DNA of 64,000 nucleotides, taken from contig NZ_LIPF01000006.1 of assembly GCF_001905385.1 (NCBI RefSeq), positions 429,377 through 493,376 on the forward strand, in the 5' to 3' direction. The notes beneath the pieces are model-generated. The model saw only the letters and a list, made by a program, of their open reading frames with translations, ran no database searches and was not told the origin of the DNA. The translations under genes were made by a program, and so were the position numbers. Source of the stretch: Streptomyces sp. CB02414. GTDB taxonomy: Bacteria; Actinomycetota; Actinomycetes; Streptomycetales; Streptomycetaceae. Positions 34,625 to 43,162 of the stretch are shown one piece after another. Every line of letters begins with the position of its first letter. Within the stretch, counting starts at the first letter, position 1.

Positions 34625-35990
34625 GGTGGGAGCGTACGCGACGGCGGTGGGCTTGGATCGCGGCCGTGTAGACGTCGGCGGTCGCGGCGGCGGCGCTGTC
34701 CCAGCCGAAGGACTGGGCGTGCCGGGCGGCGGCGTCGCCCATCCGGGGCACCAGCTCCGGGTTGTCGGCGAAATCGCGCAGCACGCGCGCGTACGCGGCG
34801 GGATCGTGGCCCTCGACGAGGCGGCCGGTGTGTCCGTCGCGCACGGCGACCGGGAGTCCGCCGACCGCGGCGGCGAGGACCGGGGTGCCGGCCGCCTGGG
34901 CCTCTATGGCGACCAGGCCGAAGGACTCGCTGTAGGAGGGCATGACGAGGACGGAGGCGGCCCGGAACCAGTCGGCGAGCTGTTCCTGGCCGACGGGCGG
35001 GCGGAAGCGTACGACGTCGGCGATGCCCAGCCGCGCGGCGAGTTTCTGCAGGCCCTCCGGCTTGGCGAGGCCGCTGCCGCTGGGGCCGCCGACGACGGGG
35101 ACGAGGAGGCGGGAGCGCAGCTCGGGGCGTTCGTCGAGGAGGACGGCGACCGCGCGGAGGAGTATGTCGGGGGCCTTGAGGGGCTGTATGCGGCCGGCGA
35201 AGAGCGGGATCAGGGCGTCCTGGGGCAGGCCGAGGCGGGCGCGGGCGGCGGCGCGGGCGTCGGCCCGCTCGCCGGGGCCGGGCTCGGCGCCCCTGGGGAA
35301 GGGGCGGAAGCGGTCGAGGTTCACGCCGGGGTGGACGACGGCGACCCTGGCCGGGTCGGCGGCGTAGTGGCGGACCAGCTCGTCGGCTTCCTCGGCGGTG
35401 TTGGCGATCAGCCGGTCGGAGGCGGCGACGATCTGGGTCTCGCCGATGACGCGGGCGGCGGGCTCGGGGGTGTCGCCGTCGGCCAGGTTGGCGTTCTTGA
35501 CCTTGGCCATGGTGTGCATGGCGTGCACCAGGGGGGCGCCCCAGCGCTGGGCGGCGAGCCAGCCGACGTGGCCGGAGAGCCAGTAGTGGGAGTGGACCAG
35601 GTCGTAGTAGCCGGGGCGGTGGCCGGCCCAGGCCTGCATCACGCCGTGCGTGAAGGCGCACAGCTGGGCCGGGAGGTCTTCCTTCGCCAGGCCCTCGTAC
35701 GGTCCGGCGTCGACGTGGCGGACGAGTACGCCGGGGGCGAGCTGGACGGAGGGCGGGAGTCCGCCGGCCGTCGCGCGGGTGAAGATCTCGACCTCGATGT
35801 TGATCGCGGCGAGGCGCTGCGCGAGCTCCACGATGTAGACGTTCATACCGCCGGCGTCGCCGGTGCCGGGCTGGTGGAGCGGTGAGGTGTGCACCGAGAG
35901 CATGGCGACGCGCCGGGGCCTGCGATGCAGCCTCAGCCGCGGGGAGGCCGCCGGTGAGCGACGCCCGAGCCTGCTGACGTACTGGCTCAC
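34617..35990 (-). CDS. mshA: MshA, D-inositol-3-phosphate glycosyltransferase (mycothiol synthesis)
   Basis: The 457-residue GT4 enzyme begins SQYVSRLGRRSPAASP and has RVAMLSVHTSPLHQPGTGDAGGMNVYI (donor-binding glycine loop), VHPGVNLDRFRPFPRG, LFAGRIQPLKAPDILLRAV and SYSESFGLVAIEAQAAGTPV (E-x7-E). It transfers GlcNAc from UDP-GlcNAc to inositol-3-phosphate, the first step of mycothiol synthesis. The GTG at 35990 follows GAGGAGGAATGGCTC and gives the expected length; an ATG seven bases upstream is out of frame. A sigma-R-like promoter lies upstream. Confidence 0.94.
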   Translation of the reverse strand: MSQYVSRLGRRSPAASPRLRLHRRPRRVAMLSVHTSPLHQPGTGDAGGMNVYIVELAQRLAAINIEVEIFTRATAGGLPPSVQLAPGVLVRHVDAGPYEGLAKEDLPAQLCAFTHGVMQAWAGHRPGYYDLVHSHYWLSGHVGWLAAQRWGAPLVHAMHTMAKVKNANLADGDTPEPAARVIGETQIVAASDRLIANTAEEADELVRHYAADPARVAVVHPGVNLDRFRPFPRGAEPGPGERADARAAARARLGLPQDALIPLFAGRIQPLKAPDILLRAVAVLLDERPELRSRLLVPVVGGPSGSGLAKPEGLQKLAARLGIADVVRFRPPVGQEQLADWFRAASVLVMPSYSESFGLVAIEAQAAGTPVLAAAVGGLPVAVRDGHTGRLVEGHDPAAYARVLRDFADNPELVPRMGDAAARHAQSFGWDSAAAATADVYTAAIQAHRRRVRSHHG

Positions 35991-36054
35991 GAGCCATTCC
36001 TCCTCGCTGCGGGCATGCCGGTCGAAGGACACGCGCCGCCCTCCAAGGGGTGCG

Positions 36055-36080
36055 AACACCGGACCGGGGCGCTCCATTTC
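36055..36080 (-). promoter_or_regulatory. Sigma-R-like promoter for mshA
   Basis: On the minus strand GAAAT (36076-36080), 18 bases, GTT (36055-36057) matches the sigma-R consensus GGAAT-N18-GTT with one mismatch. The spacing is exact, and it lies ~65 bp upstream of the mshA GTG. mshA is a known sigma-R target in S. coelicolor. Confidence 0.5.
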
Positions 36081-36204
36081 CGGTTTCCCCGCCTTTGCCG
36101 AATCATTACCGCCTATCGATCAACCGTTCGATGGCCGGTTGCGTCCCCCTCGCAGGGGGCGGACACGTCCGGGCAGCCACCCCCGGCCGCATACCCTCGT
36201 ACGC

Positions 36205-37023
36205 ATGCCCTCCCGCGCCACCGCCCGCACGGCCCCCGTGGGCACGGTCACCCGCGGGACGACGAACCCGAACCGGCTGCGCCGGATGGACCGCTGGATC
36301 GCGGCCGTCCACGGAGCCGAGCTGCGCCGCGCCGCCGACCCCGTCGCCGTGGACCTCGGGTACGGCGCGGCCCCCTGGACGGCCGTCGAGCTGCTGCACC
36401 GCCTGCGCACGGTCGCACCGCACGCGCGCGTGGTGGGCGTCGAGATCGACCCGGCGCGGGTGGCGGCAGCCCAGCCGTACGCGCGCGCGGGGCTCGATTT
36501 CCGGCACGGCGGCTTCGAGGTGCCCGTCTCCCCGCGGCCCTCGCTCATCCGCGCGGCGAACGTGCTGCGGCAGTACGACGAGGGTGAGGTGGCCGCGGTC
36601 TGGCGGCGGCTGTGCGCGCGGCTCGCGCCGGCGTCGGAGCACTCGCGCGGGGGGCTCCTGGTCGAGGGGACGTGCGACGAGATCGGGCGCCGGCACGTAT
36701 GGGTGGCGCTCGGGCCAGAGGGGCCGCGCACGGTCACCCTCGCCACCCGGCTGGGCTCCCTGGACCGCCCTTCCGACCTGGCGGAACGGCTGCCGAAGGC
36801 GCTGATCCACCGCAATGTCCCCGGCGAGCCCGTGCACACCTTCCTCCGCGACTTCGACCGCGCCTGGGCCGCCGCCGCGCCCTACGCCTCCTACGGCGCC
36901 CGCCAGCGCTGGATGCGGGCGGTGCGGGACCTGGCGGCCGACTGGCCGGTGACCGACGGGCCGGGGCGGTGGCGCCAGGGCGAGGTGACGGTGCGGTGGG
37001 AGGCGCTGGCACCGCGCGGTTGA
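36205..37023 (+). CDS. Class I SAM-dependent methyltransferase
   Basis: The 272-residue product has the Rossmann SAM motif I VAVDLGYGAAPWTAVELLHRL, followed by motif II RVVGVEIDPARVAAAQPYA (acidic end of strand 2). The N-terminal VTRGTTNPNRLRRMDRWIAAVH resembles 16S-like or small-molecule methyltransferases of unknown substrate. A DEGEVAAVWRRLCARL helix and C-terminal WRQGEVTVRWEAL follow. It is divergent from mshA with a ~210-bp shared promoter region. The start is the ATG just after CTCGTACGC; there is no clear ribosome-binding site. Confidence 0.85.
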   Translation: MPSRATARTAPVGTVTRGTTNPNRLRRMDRWIAAVHGAELRRAADPVAVDLGYGAAPWTAVELLHRLRTVAPHARVVGVEIDPARVAAAQPYARAGLDFRHGGFEVPVSPRPSLIRAANVLRQYDEGEVAAVWRRLCARLAPASEHSRGGLLVEGTCDEIGRRHVWVALGPEGPRTVTLATRLGSLDRPSDLAERLPKALIHRNVPGEPVHTFLRDFDRAWAAAAPYASYGARQRWMRAVRDLAADWPVTDGPGRWRQGEVTVRWEALAPRG

Positions 37024-37228
37024 GCCGGACGGCGGTCGCCGGGTCCGGTGCCGGGAGGGGGGAACGATCTCCGTGCGGCGTTCGTCACACAGCGGGGGAA
37101 TCGTCGTACGGCGCGGCAGAAGGGGGGATGCAGGAGGGAAGCACGACCTCTGTCGCTTTCCGCGCGGGCATGGCACGATCCCCCAGGCGACGTAAGTTAC
37201 TGACGGTTAACCAGTTTGGGGGCGAGGT

Positions 37229-38338
37229 ATGCGCACGGGGAAGCATGGCTGGACGACCGCTGCCGTGACCGTGGTCTGCGCGGTCACCGTGCTGGCGGCA
37301 CCGGGCACGGCGTTCGCGGACCCGGGACCCTCCCCCTCGCCCGGCACGCCCAGCGCCTCGCCCTCCGCCCCTGCCGCCACCCAGGGCAAGGACCTGGAGG
37401 CCGTGCGCAAGAAGCTCGACAAGCTCTACCGCGAGGCGGCCTCGGCCACCGAGGAGTACAACGCGGCCGAGGAGAAGGCGGACAAGCAGTCGGCCGAGAT
37501 CGTCGAGCTGGCCAAGAAGATCGTCAAGGGCCAGGAGAAGCTGGACGGCCTCAAGGACCGCGCGGGCGCGGCGGCCCGCTCCCAGTACCGCACCGGCGGC
37601 CTGCCCGACGAGGCCAAGCTGATGCTGAGCGACGACCCCGAGGACTTCCTGGACGGCACCGGCCGCGTCCTCCAGGGTCAGCGCGCCACCAAGGGCCTGC
37701 TCGCCGAGATGACCCGCACCCAGCAGGACCTGGAGGCCTACGCGGCCGACGCCTCGGACCGGTTCGAGGAGCTGGAGGCGAACCGCAAGGCCAAGGCCAC
37801 CGCCCAGAAGAAGGTCGAGAAGCAGATCAAGGCGGCCGAGAAGCTGGAGTCCGAGCTGGAGCAGGAGGAGAAGGAGCGCCTGGCCCGGCTGGAGCGTGAG
37901 GCCCAGGAACGGGCCCAGACCGCCTGGCTCGGCTCCGGCATCCTGAAGGACCTCGACAGCGAGGCGACCGAGCAGGGCCGCAAGGCCGTCGAGTACGCCA
38001 CCGCCCAGGTCGGCAAGCCGTACCAGTGGGGCGCCGAGGGCCCGAAGGCCTACGACTGCTCCGGCCTGACCTCACAGGCCTGGGTGGCGGCCGGCACGGC
38101 GATACCGCGCACCTCGCAGCAGCAGTGGAAGCAGCTCCAGCGCGTCGATATCAAGGACATGCGCCCCGGCGACCTGATCATCTACTTCGACGACGCCAGC
38201 CACGTCGGCATGTACGTCGGCGACGGCTCCGTCGTGCACGCCCCGCGCCCCGGGCGCTCGATCACGATCGCGGGGGCGGGCACGATGCCCATACTCGGGG
38301 TGGTACGACCCGGCACGGACGCGTCCGCCCCGGAGTGA
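37229..38338 (+). CDS. Secreted NlpC/P60 peptidoglycan hydrolase with coiled-coil
   Basis: The 369-residue product has a signal peptide (TTAAVTVVCAVTVLAAPGTAFA), an N-terminal Lys/Glu-rich coiled-coil (~residues 50-240) and a C-terminal NlpC/P60 domain with catalytic Cys in AYDCSGLTSQAW, His in SHVGMYVG and the third polar residue in VVHAPRPG. This is a D,L-endopeptidase of the RipA/SCO4202 type, acting in cell-wall turnover during growth or sporulation. The ATG follows GGGGGCGAGGT. The ~200-bp upstream region holds no recognised riboswitch. Confidence 0.92.
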   Translation: MRTGKHGWTTAAVTVVCAVTVLAAPGTAFADPGPSPSPGTPSASPSAPAATQGKDLEAVRKKLDKLYREAASATEEYNAAEEKADKQSAEIVELAKKIVKGQEKLDGLKDRAGAAARSQYRTGGLPDEAKLMLSDDPEDFLDGTGRVLQGQRATKGLLAEMTRTQQDLEAYAADASDRFEELEANRKAKATAQKKVEKQIKAAEKLESELEQEEKERLARLEREAQERAQTAWLGSGILKDLDSEATEQGRKAVEYATAQVGKPYQWGAEGPKAYDCSGLTSQAWVAAGTAIPRTSQQQWKQLQRVDIKDMRPGDLIIYFDDASHVGMYVGDGSVVHAPRPGRSITIAGAGTMPILGVVRPGTDASAPE

Positions 38339-38598
38339 CCCCTCGCGCCGGGAACGTGAACCGGGCCACGTGACCCAGTCCACGCCCGGCGCCCCGCCCC
38401 GCGTGACGTTCGTCATCCCGGCCCCCCGGTCGACGTGTCCAACTGCGGTACATAACGCGGCATATGACATTGGCCGACGACCGTCCGGCGTGTCCTGGAC
38501 CATTCCGCAGCGGCGGCGTCACCCGCTATGGTCCCCGTCGGTGGGTCGAGGTCCCTCGCCCCGCCATGCCCTCGGGGGGAGGGAAGGAAACCAAGACG

Positions 38599-40083
38599 AT
38601 GCCCGTACCCGTACCGCGGCCAAGGGCGATCCCGGCCGTGGAGTGCGGTCAGGCGCCCGCCGCGTCCCAGGACCGCGGCCCTTCCACGGAACAGGCCCCG
38701 CCCGGGACAGCCCCGGCCGAGAACCTCTCCGGCCGGCCGGAGAACCCCACCCAGAAGCGCGAGAAGACCACGGAGAACCGCGACAACACCCCGACCCGGA
38801 CCGCTGACGCGACCTCGGACCGGACCACGGACCGGACCCCCGGCCGTGCCACGGACCAGCGCGGGAGTGCCGTCCCCACGAACCTGACGGTGCTGCTGAT
38901 CGAGGACGACCCGGGCGGCTCACCGATCGTGCCCGACCTGCTCGACCAGTCCGGCAAGCCGATCCGCATCCGCACGGCCCGCAACCTCACCGAGGCCGGC
39001 CGGCTGCTGACCGACGACGTCCACTGCATCCTGCTGGACCTCGCCCTGCCGTCCCCCGCCCCGGCCCGCACCAGCGCCGACGACGGCGGCGACGGGGACG
39101 CGGACGGACACGACGAGCTGGCGGTGCTGAGGCACGTACTGGAGCTCGCGCCCCGGCACGCCGTGCTCGCGCTCACCTCCTCCAGCGACGCCGAGCGCGG
39201 CGCGGAGGCCGTGGCCGTCGGCGCCCAGGACTACCTGTTCCGGGACGAGCTGGACGGCCGGCTGCTGAGCCGCGCGATCCGCTACGCCGTCGAGCGCAAG
39301 CGGTCCGACTCGGCGGAGCGGCGCCTGGCCGAGGGCCGGCTGCGCGCCCAGGAGAACCGCCGGCTGGAGCGCGGCCTGCTGCCGACACCGCTCCTGGAGG
39401 GCTCCCCGCTGCGCTTCGCCGCCCGCTACCGTCCGGGCCGCTCCCGCGCCCTGCTCGGCGGCGACTTCTACGACGTCGTCCGCACCCCGGACGGCACCGT
39501 GCACGCCATGATCGGCGACGTCTGCGGGCACGGCCCGGACGAGGCGGCGCTCGGCGTGGAGCTGCGGATCGCGTGGCGCGCGCTGACCCTGGCGGGGCTC
39601 TGCGGCGACCAACTGCTGGGCACGCTCCAGCAGGTGCTGGAGCACGAGCGCGCGCACGACGAGATCTTCGCGACCCTGTGCGCCGTGGACATCGCCCCGG
39701 ACGGCCGCCGCGCCGGCCTGTGCCTGGCCGGGCACCCGGCGCCGCTGGTCGCCGGTCCGGGCACGCCCGCGAAGCTGCTGCCCTACGACAACAACGGCCC
39801 GGCGCTCGGCCTGCTGCCGGGCGCCCGCTGGCCGCGCATGCAGGTGGAGCTGGGCGCCGAGTGGAGCCTGATGCTCTACACCGACGGCCTGATCGAGGGC
39901 CACGTCGGCGAGGGCCGGGAGCGGCTCGGCCAGGACGGCATGGTGGAGATGGTGCGCCGGCAGTTCGCCGAGGGCCTGCAGGGCGAGCAGTTGCTGCGGG
40001 CGACCGTCAACGAGGTCCGCGAGCTCAACGGCGGCGAACTGGCCGACGACGTGGCCGTGGTCCTGCTGGACCGGACGCCCTGA
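38599..40083 (+). CDS. PP2C/RsbU-type serine phosphatase with N-terminal receiver domain
   Basis: The 494-residue product has a disordered N-terminal ~95 residues, a receiver-like domain (TVLLIEDDPGGSPIV with the acidic pair, then CILLDLALPSPAP with the phospho-acceptor Asp) and a C-terminal SpoIIE/RsbU phosphatase (GGDFYDVVRTPDGTVHAMIGDVCGHGPDEAALG, then GLCLAGHPAPLV). It likely dephosphorylates an anti-anti-sigma factor. The ATG at 38599 follows GGGAGGGAAGGAAACC; an ATG at 38464 is in frame but adds 45 poorly conserved residues. Confidence 0.87.
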   Translation: MPVPVPRPRAIPAVECGQAPAASQDRGPSTEQAPPGTAPAENLSGRPENPTQKREKTTENRDNTPTRTADATSDRTTDRTPGRATDQRGSAVPTNLTVLLIEDDPGGSPIVPDLLDQSGKPIRIRTARNLTEAGRLLTDDVHCILLDLALPSPAPARTSADDGGDGDADGHDELAVLRHVLELAPRHAVLALTSSSDAERGAEAVAVGAQDYLFRDELDGRLLSRAIRYAVERKRSDSAERRLAEGRLRAQENRRLERGLLPTPLLEGSPLRFAARYRPGRSRALLGGDFYDVVRTPDGTVHAMIGDVCGHGPDEAALGVELRIAWRALTLAGLCGDQLLGTLQQVLEHERAHDEIFATLCAVDIAPDGRRAGLCLAGHPAPLVAGPGTPAKLLPYDNNGPALGLLPGARWPRMQVELGAEWSLMLYTDGLIEGHVGEGRERLGQDGMVEMVRRQFAEGLQGEQLLRATVNEVRELNGGELADDVAVVLLDRTP

Positions 40084-40111
40084 GCCGCCCGGTCCGAGCC
40101 GGCGGTGCGGG

Positions 40112-40465
40112 TCAACGCCCGCCGTTGTACGGACCGTACGGGCCGTCGCTGCTGGAGCCGCGGCGGGTGCTGCGCCCGCCGCCCGGCAGGCCGCGCAGCG
40201 CGGGCCGTACGTCGACCATGTACACGATCGTCGCGATGAGCCCGATGATCGGCAGGAACGACAGGATGTTGAAGACCAGGTTCACCACGAAGGCGAGCCC
40301 GAGGATGATCAGCCAGAACGGCTTGGTCTTCTTGTCGGCCGCGCGGTAGGCGTCCTCACGGCGCGTGGCGGCGTCGATCAACGCGAAGCCGCTGAAAAGG
40401 ATCAGGGCGATGCTCAGCAGCCACATGAAGCCTGCGAACCCCTGCATCAGCACAACGTCCACCAC
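40112..40465 (-). CDS. DUF2516 membrane protein
   Basis: The 117-residue product has three membrane segments (FAGFMWLLSIALILFSGFALI, then FWLIILGLAFVVNLVFNIL, then FLPIIGLIATIVYMVDVRPAL) and a Gly/Arg-rich tail. It matches DUF2516. It is the third gene of XRE-HbhA-like-DUF2516, the order found as Rv0474-Rv0476 in M. tuberculosis. The GTG start at 40465 lacks a strong ribosome-binding site; an ATG at 40447 is possible. Confidence 0.83.
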   Translation of the reverse strand: MVDVVLMQGFAGFMWLLSIALILFSGFALIDAATRREDAYRAADKKTKPFWLIILGLAFVVNLVFNILSFLPIIGLIATIVYMVDVRPALRGLPGGGRSTRRGSSSDGPYGPYNGGR

Positions 40466-40544
40466 CCGAGTCGGATCGTCCTTCCGCGGTCACCGTACCC
40501 GGTGAACGGGCCGGACACCCCAGAGGTGCCCGGCCCGGAGCCGG

Positions 40545-41150
40545 CTACTTCGCGGGCGGCGTCGTCTTCTTCGCGGCGGCGCTCTTCTTGGCCGGGGCCT
40601 TGCGCGGCGCCGGGGTCTTCCTCGCCGCGGCGGACTTGTCCTCGGTGACCTCGACCGGCTCGGACTTGGCGGGCTCGGCCGGCTCGACGGCCACGGCGAA
40701 CTCCTCGACGCCCTCGGCGACGTCCTCGATGCCGTCGGCGGCCTGGCCGCGCCAGGTGCGCACCGCCTGCTCGCCGCGCTCGGCGACCTTCTCGTAGGCC
40801 TCCCGCGCCTTGACGGCGTACTCGGCGGCGACGCCGACCGAGCGCAGCGCGAGGTCCTGCGCGTTCTCGCCGAGCTTCTTGAAGTCGGCGTCGAGGGAGC
40901 CGAAGAGCTCGTTGGCCTTGGCCTGGAAAGTGCCCTGGGTCTCCTTGACGCGGGCCGTCGCCTTCTCCTGGACGGCCTTCGGGTCGGTGTTGCGCACGGC
41001 CTCGATCCGCGCCGGGGCCTCGGCGCGCAGCTGCTCCACCAGCACCGGCACCTTCTTGGCCTGCTGGAAGGCCAGGTCGGCGGTGCCCGCGGCGAAGTAG
41101 AGCGGGGTGGGGTCGCTGAAGGTCTTGCGCAGGTCGTCGGTGATGGCCAT
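40545..41150 (-). CDS. HbhA-like coiled-coil protein with Lys/Ala/Pro tail
   Basis: The 201-residue product resembles heparin-binding haemagglutinin: an N-terminal helical coiled-coil (LRKTFSDPTPLYFAAGTADLA, then EKATARVKETQGTFQAKANELF) and a Lys/Ala/Pro-rich C-terminus (APRKAPAKKSAAAKKT), similar to the methylated repeats of mycobacterial HbhA. No signal peptide is present. In the XRE-hbhA-DUF2516 order of mycobacteria it occupies the same position. The role in Streptomyces is unknown. Confidence 0.82.
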   Translation of the reverse strand: MAITDDLRKTFSDPTPLYFAAGTADLAFQQAKKVPVLVEQLRAEAPARIEAVRNTDPKAVQEKATARVKETQGTFQAKANELFGSLDADFKKLGENAQDLALRSVGVAAEYAVKAREAYEKVAERGEQAVRTWRGQAADGIEDVAEGVEEFAVAVEPAEPAKSEPVEVTEDKSAAARKTPAPRKAPAKKSAAAKKTTPPAK

Positions 41151-41234
41151 GGTGATGGTCCTCCGGAATTGCGTTCGACTGAGGGTTTTGGGGTTGTGCG
41201 GTGGTCCCGCGCCCGGCCGGCCACCGGCTGTCGG

Positions 41235-41702
41235 CTACGGCTCGCCGCCGGTACGGGCGCCGGGACCCGGTATGGAGTCCGCGCCCCCGGCGGCGTCGCC
41301 CGCCGCCGCGTCCCGGGCCGGCACCTCTTCCTCCCCGTCGGTCCCGAACCCGTTCTCCTTGCGGAAGGACTCGTAGATCTGGAGCAGCACCTGCTTCTGC
41401 CGCTCGTTGAGCGAGGGGTCGGCGAGGAGCACCGCACGCGTCTCCACGTCGTCCCGGTCCCGCTCCGCGTCGAGGATCCCGGCCCGTACGTAGAGCGTCT
41501 CGGCGGAGATCCGCAGCGCCTTGGCGACCTGCTGGAGCACCTCCGCGCTCGGCTTGCGCAGCCCGCGCTCGATCTGGCTCAGGTACGGATTGGACACGCC
41601 CGCGGCGTCGGCGAGCTGCCGCAGCGAGAGCTGCGCGTTGCGCCGCTGCTCGCGCAGGTACTCACCGAGGTTGCCGAGATTGCCGACGTTGAGCGAGGCC
41701 AT
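41235..41702 (-). CDS. XRE-family regulator (Rv0474-like)
   Basis: The 155-residue product has an XRE helix-turn-helix (GEYLREQRRNAQLSLRQLADAAGVSNPYLSQIERGLRKPSAEVL) and a short C-terminal region (SLNERQKQVLLQIYESFRKENGF). It is the first gene of the XRE-HbhA-DUF2516 cluster. A perfect palindrome lies 27 bp upstream of the ATG, which suggests autoregulation; the homologous mycobacterial regulator controls its own locus. The start is the ATG at 41702 (MASLNVGN). Confidence 0.87.
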   Translation of the reverse strand: MASLNVGNLGNLGEYLREQRRNAQLSLRQLADAAGVSNPYLSQIERGLRKPSAEVLQQVAKALRISAETLYVRAGILDAERDRDDVETRAVLLADPSLNERQKQVLLQIYESFRKENGFGTDGEEEVPARDAAAGDAAGGADSIPGPGARTGGEP

Positions 41703-41728
41703 GCCTCCACCATGCACCAGGCTGCTAA

Positions 41729-41754
41729 CTATTGCAAGCAGCCGCTTGCAATAG
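41729..41754. promoter_or_regulatory. 26-bp palindromic operator of the XRE gene
   Basis: CTATTGCAAGC (41729-41739) is mirrored at 41744-41754 with a 4-bp centre. It is a perfect 11-bp inverted repeat with AT-rich ends and lies just upstream of the XRE start. Autorepression is inference. Confidence 0.65.
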
Positions 41755-41839
41755 TGCCCGCACCCACTTTTTTGTGCGTACTGGGCAACGCGCCACGCCC
41801 GTTCCAGACTGAAGCAGCAGACAGGCAGACAGGCAGACG

Positions 41840-42199
41840 TCAGGAGGCCGCGCGGACGGCGGCCTCCGGTCCCGCCAGCCGGTCCAGGCGGCGGTGGCCC
41901 CAGTCGGAGAGGGGGGAAAGGGCCTCGGCGAGATCCCGGCCGAACTCGGTCAGGGAGTACTCCGTCTTGGGCGGCAGCACGTCGTACACCTCGCGGTGCA
42001 CCACGCCGTCCGCCTCCATCTCGCGCAACGCCTGGGTCAGCACCTTCTCGGTGAGGCCCGGCGCCTTCCGGCGCAGTTCGGCCGGCCGGTGCGGCCCCGA
42101 CTCCAGCAGCCACAGCAGCGTGGTCTTCCACTTGCCCTCGATCACGGCGATCGCGGCGGTCACTCCGCAGACGTTCGGATCGTGGCGCCGGTGTGCCAT
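41840..42199 (-). CDS. HxlR-family winged-helix regulator
   Basis: The 119-residue product has the HxlR pattern: a conserved N-terminal Cys in DPNVCGVTAAIAVIEGKWKTTLLWLL, then RRKAPGLTEKVLTQALREMEADG and the wing VVHREVYDVLPPKTEYSLTEFG. The Cys suggests redox sensing. It is divergent (51 bp) from an imine-reductase-like gene, which it probably controls. An ATG nine codons upstream (42226) is possible. Confidence 0.87.
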   Translation of the reverse strand: MAHRRHDPNVCGVTAAIAVIEGKWKTTLLWLLESGPHRPAELRRKAPGLTEKVLTQALREMEADGVVHREVYDVLPPKTEYSLTEFGRDLAEALSPLSDWGHRRLDRLAGPEAAVRAAS

Positions 42200-42250
42200 G
42201 TCCTGCCCCCATTCATCAGCGATCATTCGTCACGTTACGGGAGTTCAAGC

Positions 42251-43144
42251 ATGTCCGCACAGACCCACCAGCCCTCCGCCGTCACCGTCCTCGGCCTGGG
42301 CCCGATGGGCCGGGCGCTGGCCGCCGCCTTCCTGGCCGCCGGGCTGCGCACCACCGTCTGGAACCGCACGCCCGGCCGGGACACCGACCTGGTCGCCAAG
42401 GGCGCGATCCCGGCGGCCTCCGCCGAGGAGGCGGTCGCCGCCGCCCCGCTGACCGTCGTCTGCGTGGTGAACTACGACGCCTCCGACGCCGTACTGCGCC
42501 AGGACGCCGTCACCGCCGCCCTCAAGGGCCGCACGGTCGTGAACCTGAGCGCCGACACGCCCGGACGGGCCCGGGACACGGCCGAGTGGGCCGACCGCCA
42601 CGGCGTCCGCTACCTGGACGGCGCGATCATGACCCCGACCCCGACCATCGGCACGGACGACGCGGTGTTCCTGCACAGCGGCCCCGAGGAGCTGTACCGG
42701 GAGCACCAGCCGCTGCTGGCGGCGCTCGGCGGCACGCACACCCACCTCGGCGAGGACGCCGGGCGGGCCGCGGCGTACGACATCGCGCTGCTCGACATCT
42801 TCTGGACGGCGATGGCAGGCTACGTGCACGCCCTCGCGGTGGCCCGGGCGGAGGGCGTCACCGGGGCGGAACTCGCGCCGTTCGCCCAGGGCATCGCGGC
42901 GATCCTGCCGCCGCTGTTCACCGAGTTCGCCGCCGACACCGACGCCGGTACCTACTCGGGCGAGCTGAACCCGATCACCTCGGCCGCCTCGACCATGGCC
43001 CACGTCGTCCACGCCTCCGAGGCGCACGGCATCGACGCGAGCCTGATGCGGGTCGTCGAGGGGCAGGCCCGGCGGGTCATCGCGCGCGGGCACGGCACGG
43101 ACGGGTACACCCGTGTCGCCAACGTGATCACGACCGGGCGCTGA
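42251..43144 (+). CDS. NAD(P)-dependent imine reductase/6PGDH-like oxidoreductase
   Basis: The 297-residue product has a Rossmann start VTVLGLGPMGRALAAAFLAAG with Asn/Arg (WNRTPGR) favouring NADPH, and the all-helical 6PGDH-like C-terminal domain. The catalytic region follows imine-reductase-like sequences (YDIALLDIFWTAMAGYVHAL), with no 6PGDH Lys-Asn pair. It is divergent from an HxlR-type regulator, as many such reductase genes are. The substrate is unknown. Confidence 0.83.
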   Translation: MSAQTHQPSAVTVLGLGPMGRALAAAFLAAGLRTTVWNRTPGRDTDLVAKGAIPAASAEEAVAAAPLTVVCVVNYDASDAVLRQDAVTAALKGRTVVNLSADTPGRARDTAEWADRHGVRYLDGAIMTPTPTIGTDDAVFLHSGPEELYREHQPLLAALGGTHTHLGEDAGRAAAYDIALLDIFWTAMAGYVHALAVARAEGVTGAELAPFAQGIAAILPPLFTEFAADTDAGTYSGELNPITSAASTMAHVVHASEAHGIDASLMRVVEGQARRVIARGHGTDGYTRVANVITTGR

Positions 43145-43162
43145 CCCGGGCGGCGGCGGCCG

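Noticed and set aside
37062..37090. GGAAC-N18-GTC resembling an ECF (SigE-type) promoter before the NlpC/P60 gene
   Set aside because: The spacer is longer than usual for SigE and the leader would exceed 120 nt; a chance match in GC-rich DNA is likely.
37024..37228. Possible c-di-AMP (ydaO) riboswitch upstream of the NlpC/P60 gene
   Set aside because: Such riboswitches precede several Streptomyces wall hydrolases, but none of the conserved core segments is present here.
41729..41754. XRE operator as a Nur box (TGCAA/TTGCA)
   Set aside because: The half-sites are separated by 8 bases, not the 5 expected for Nur, and the 11-bp arms extend well beyond the Nur motif.
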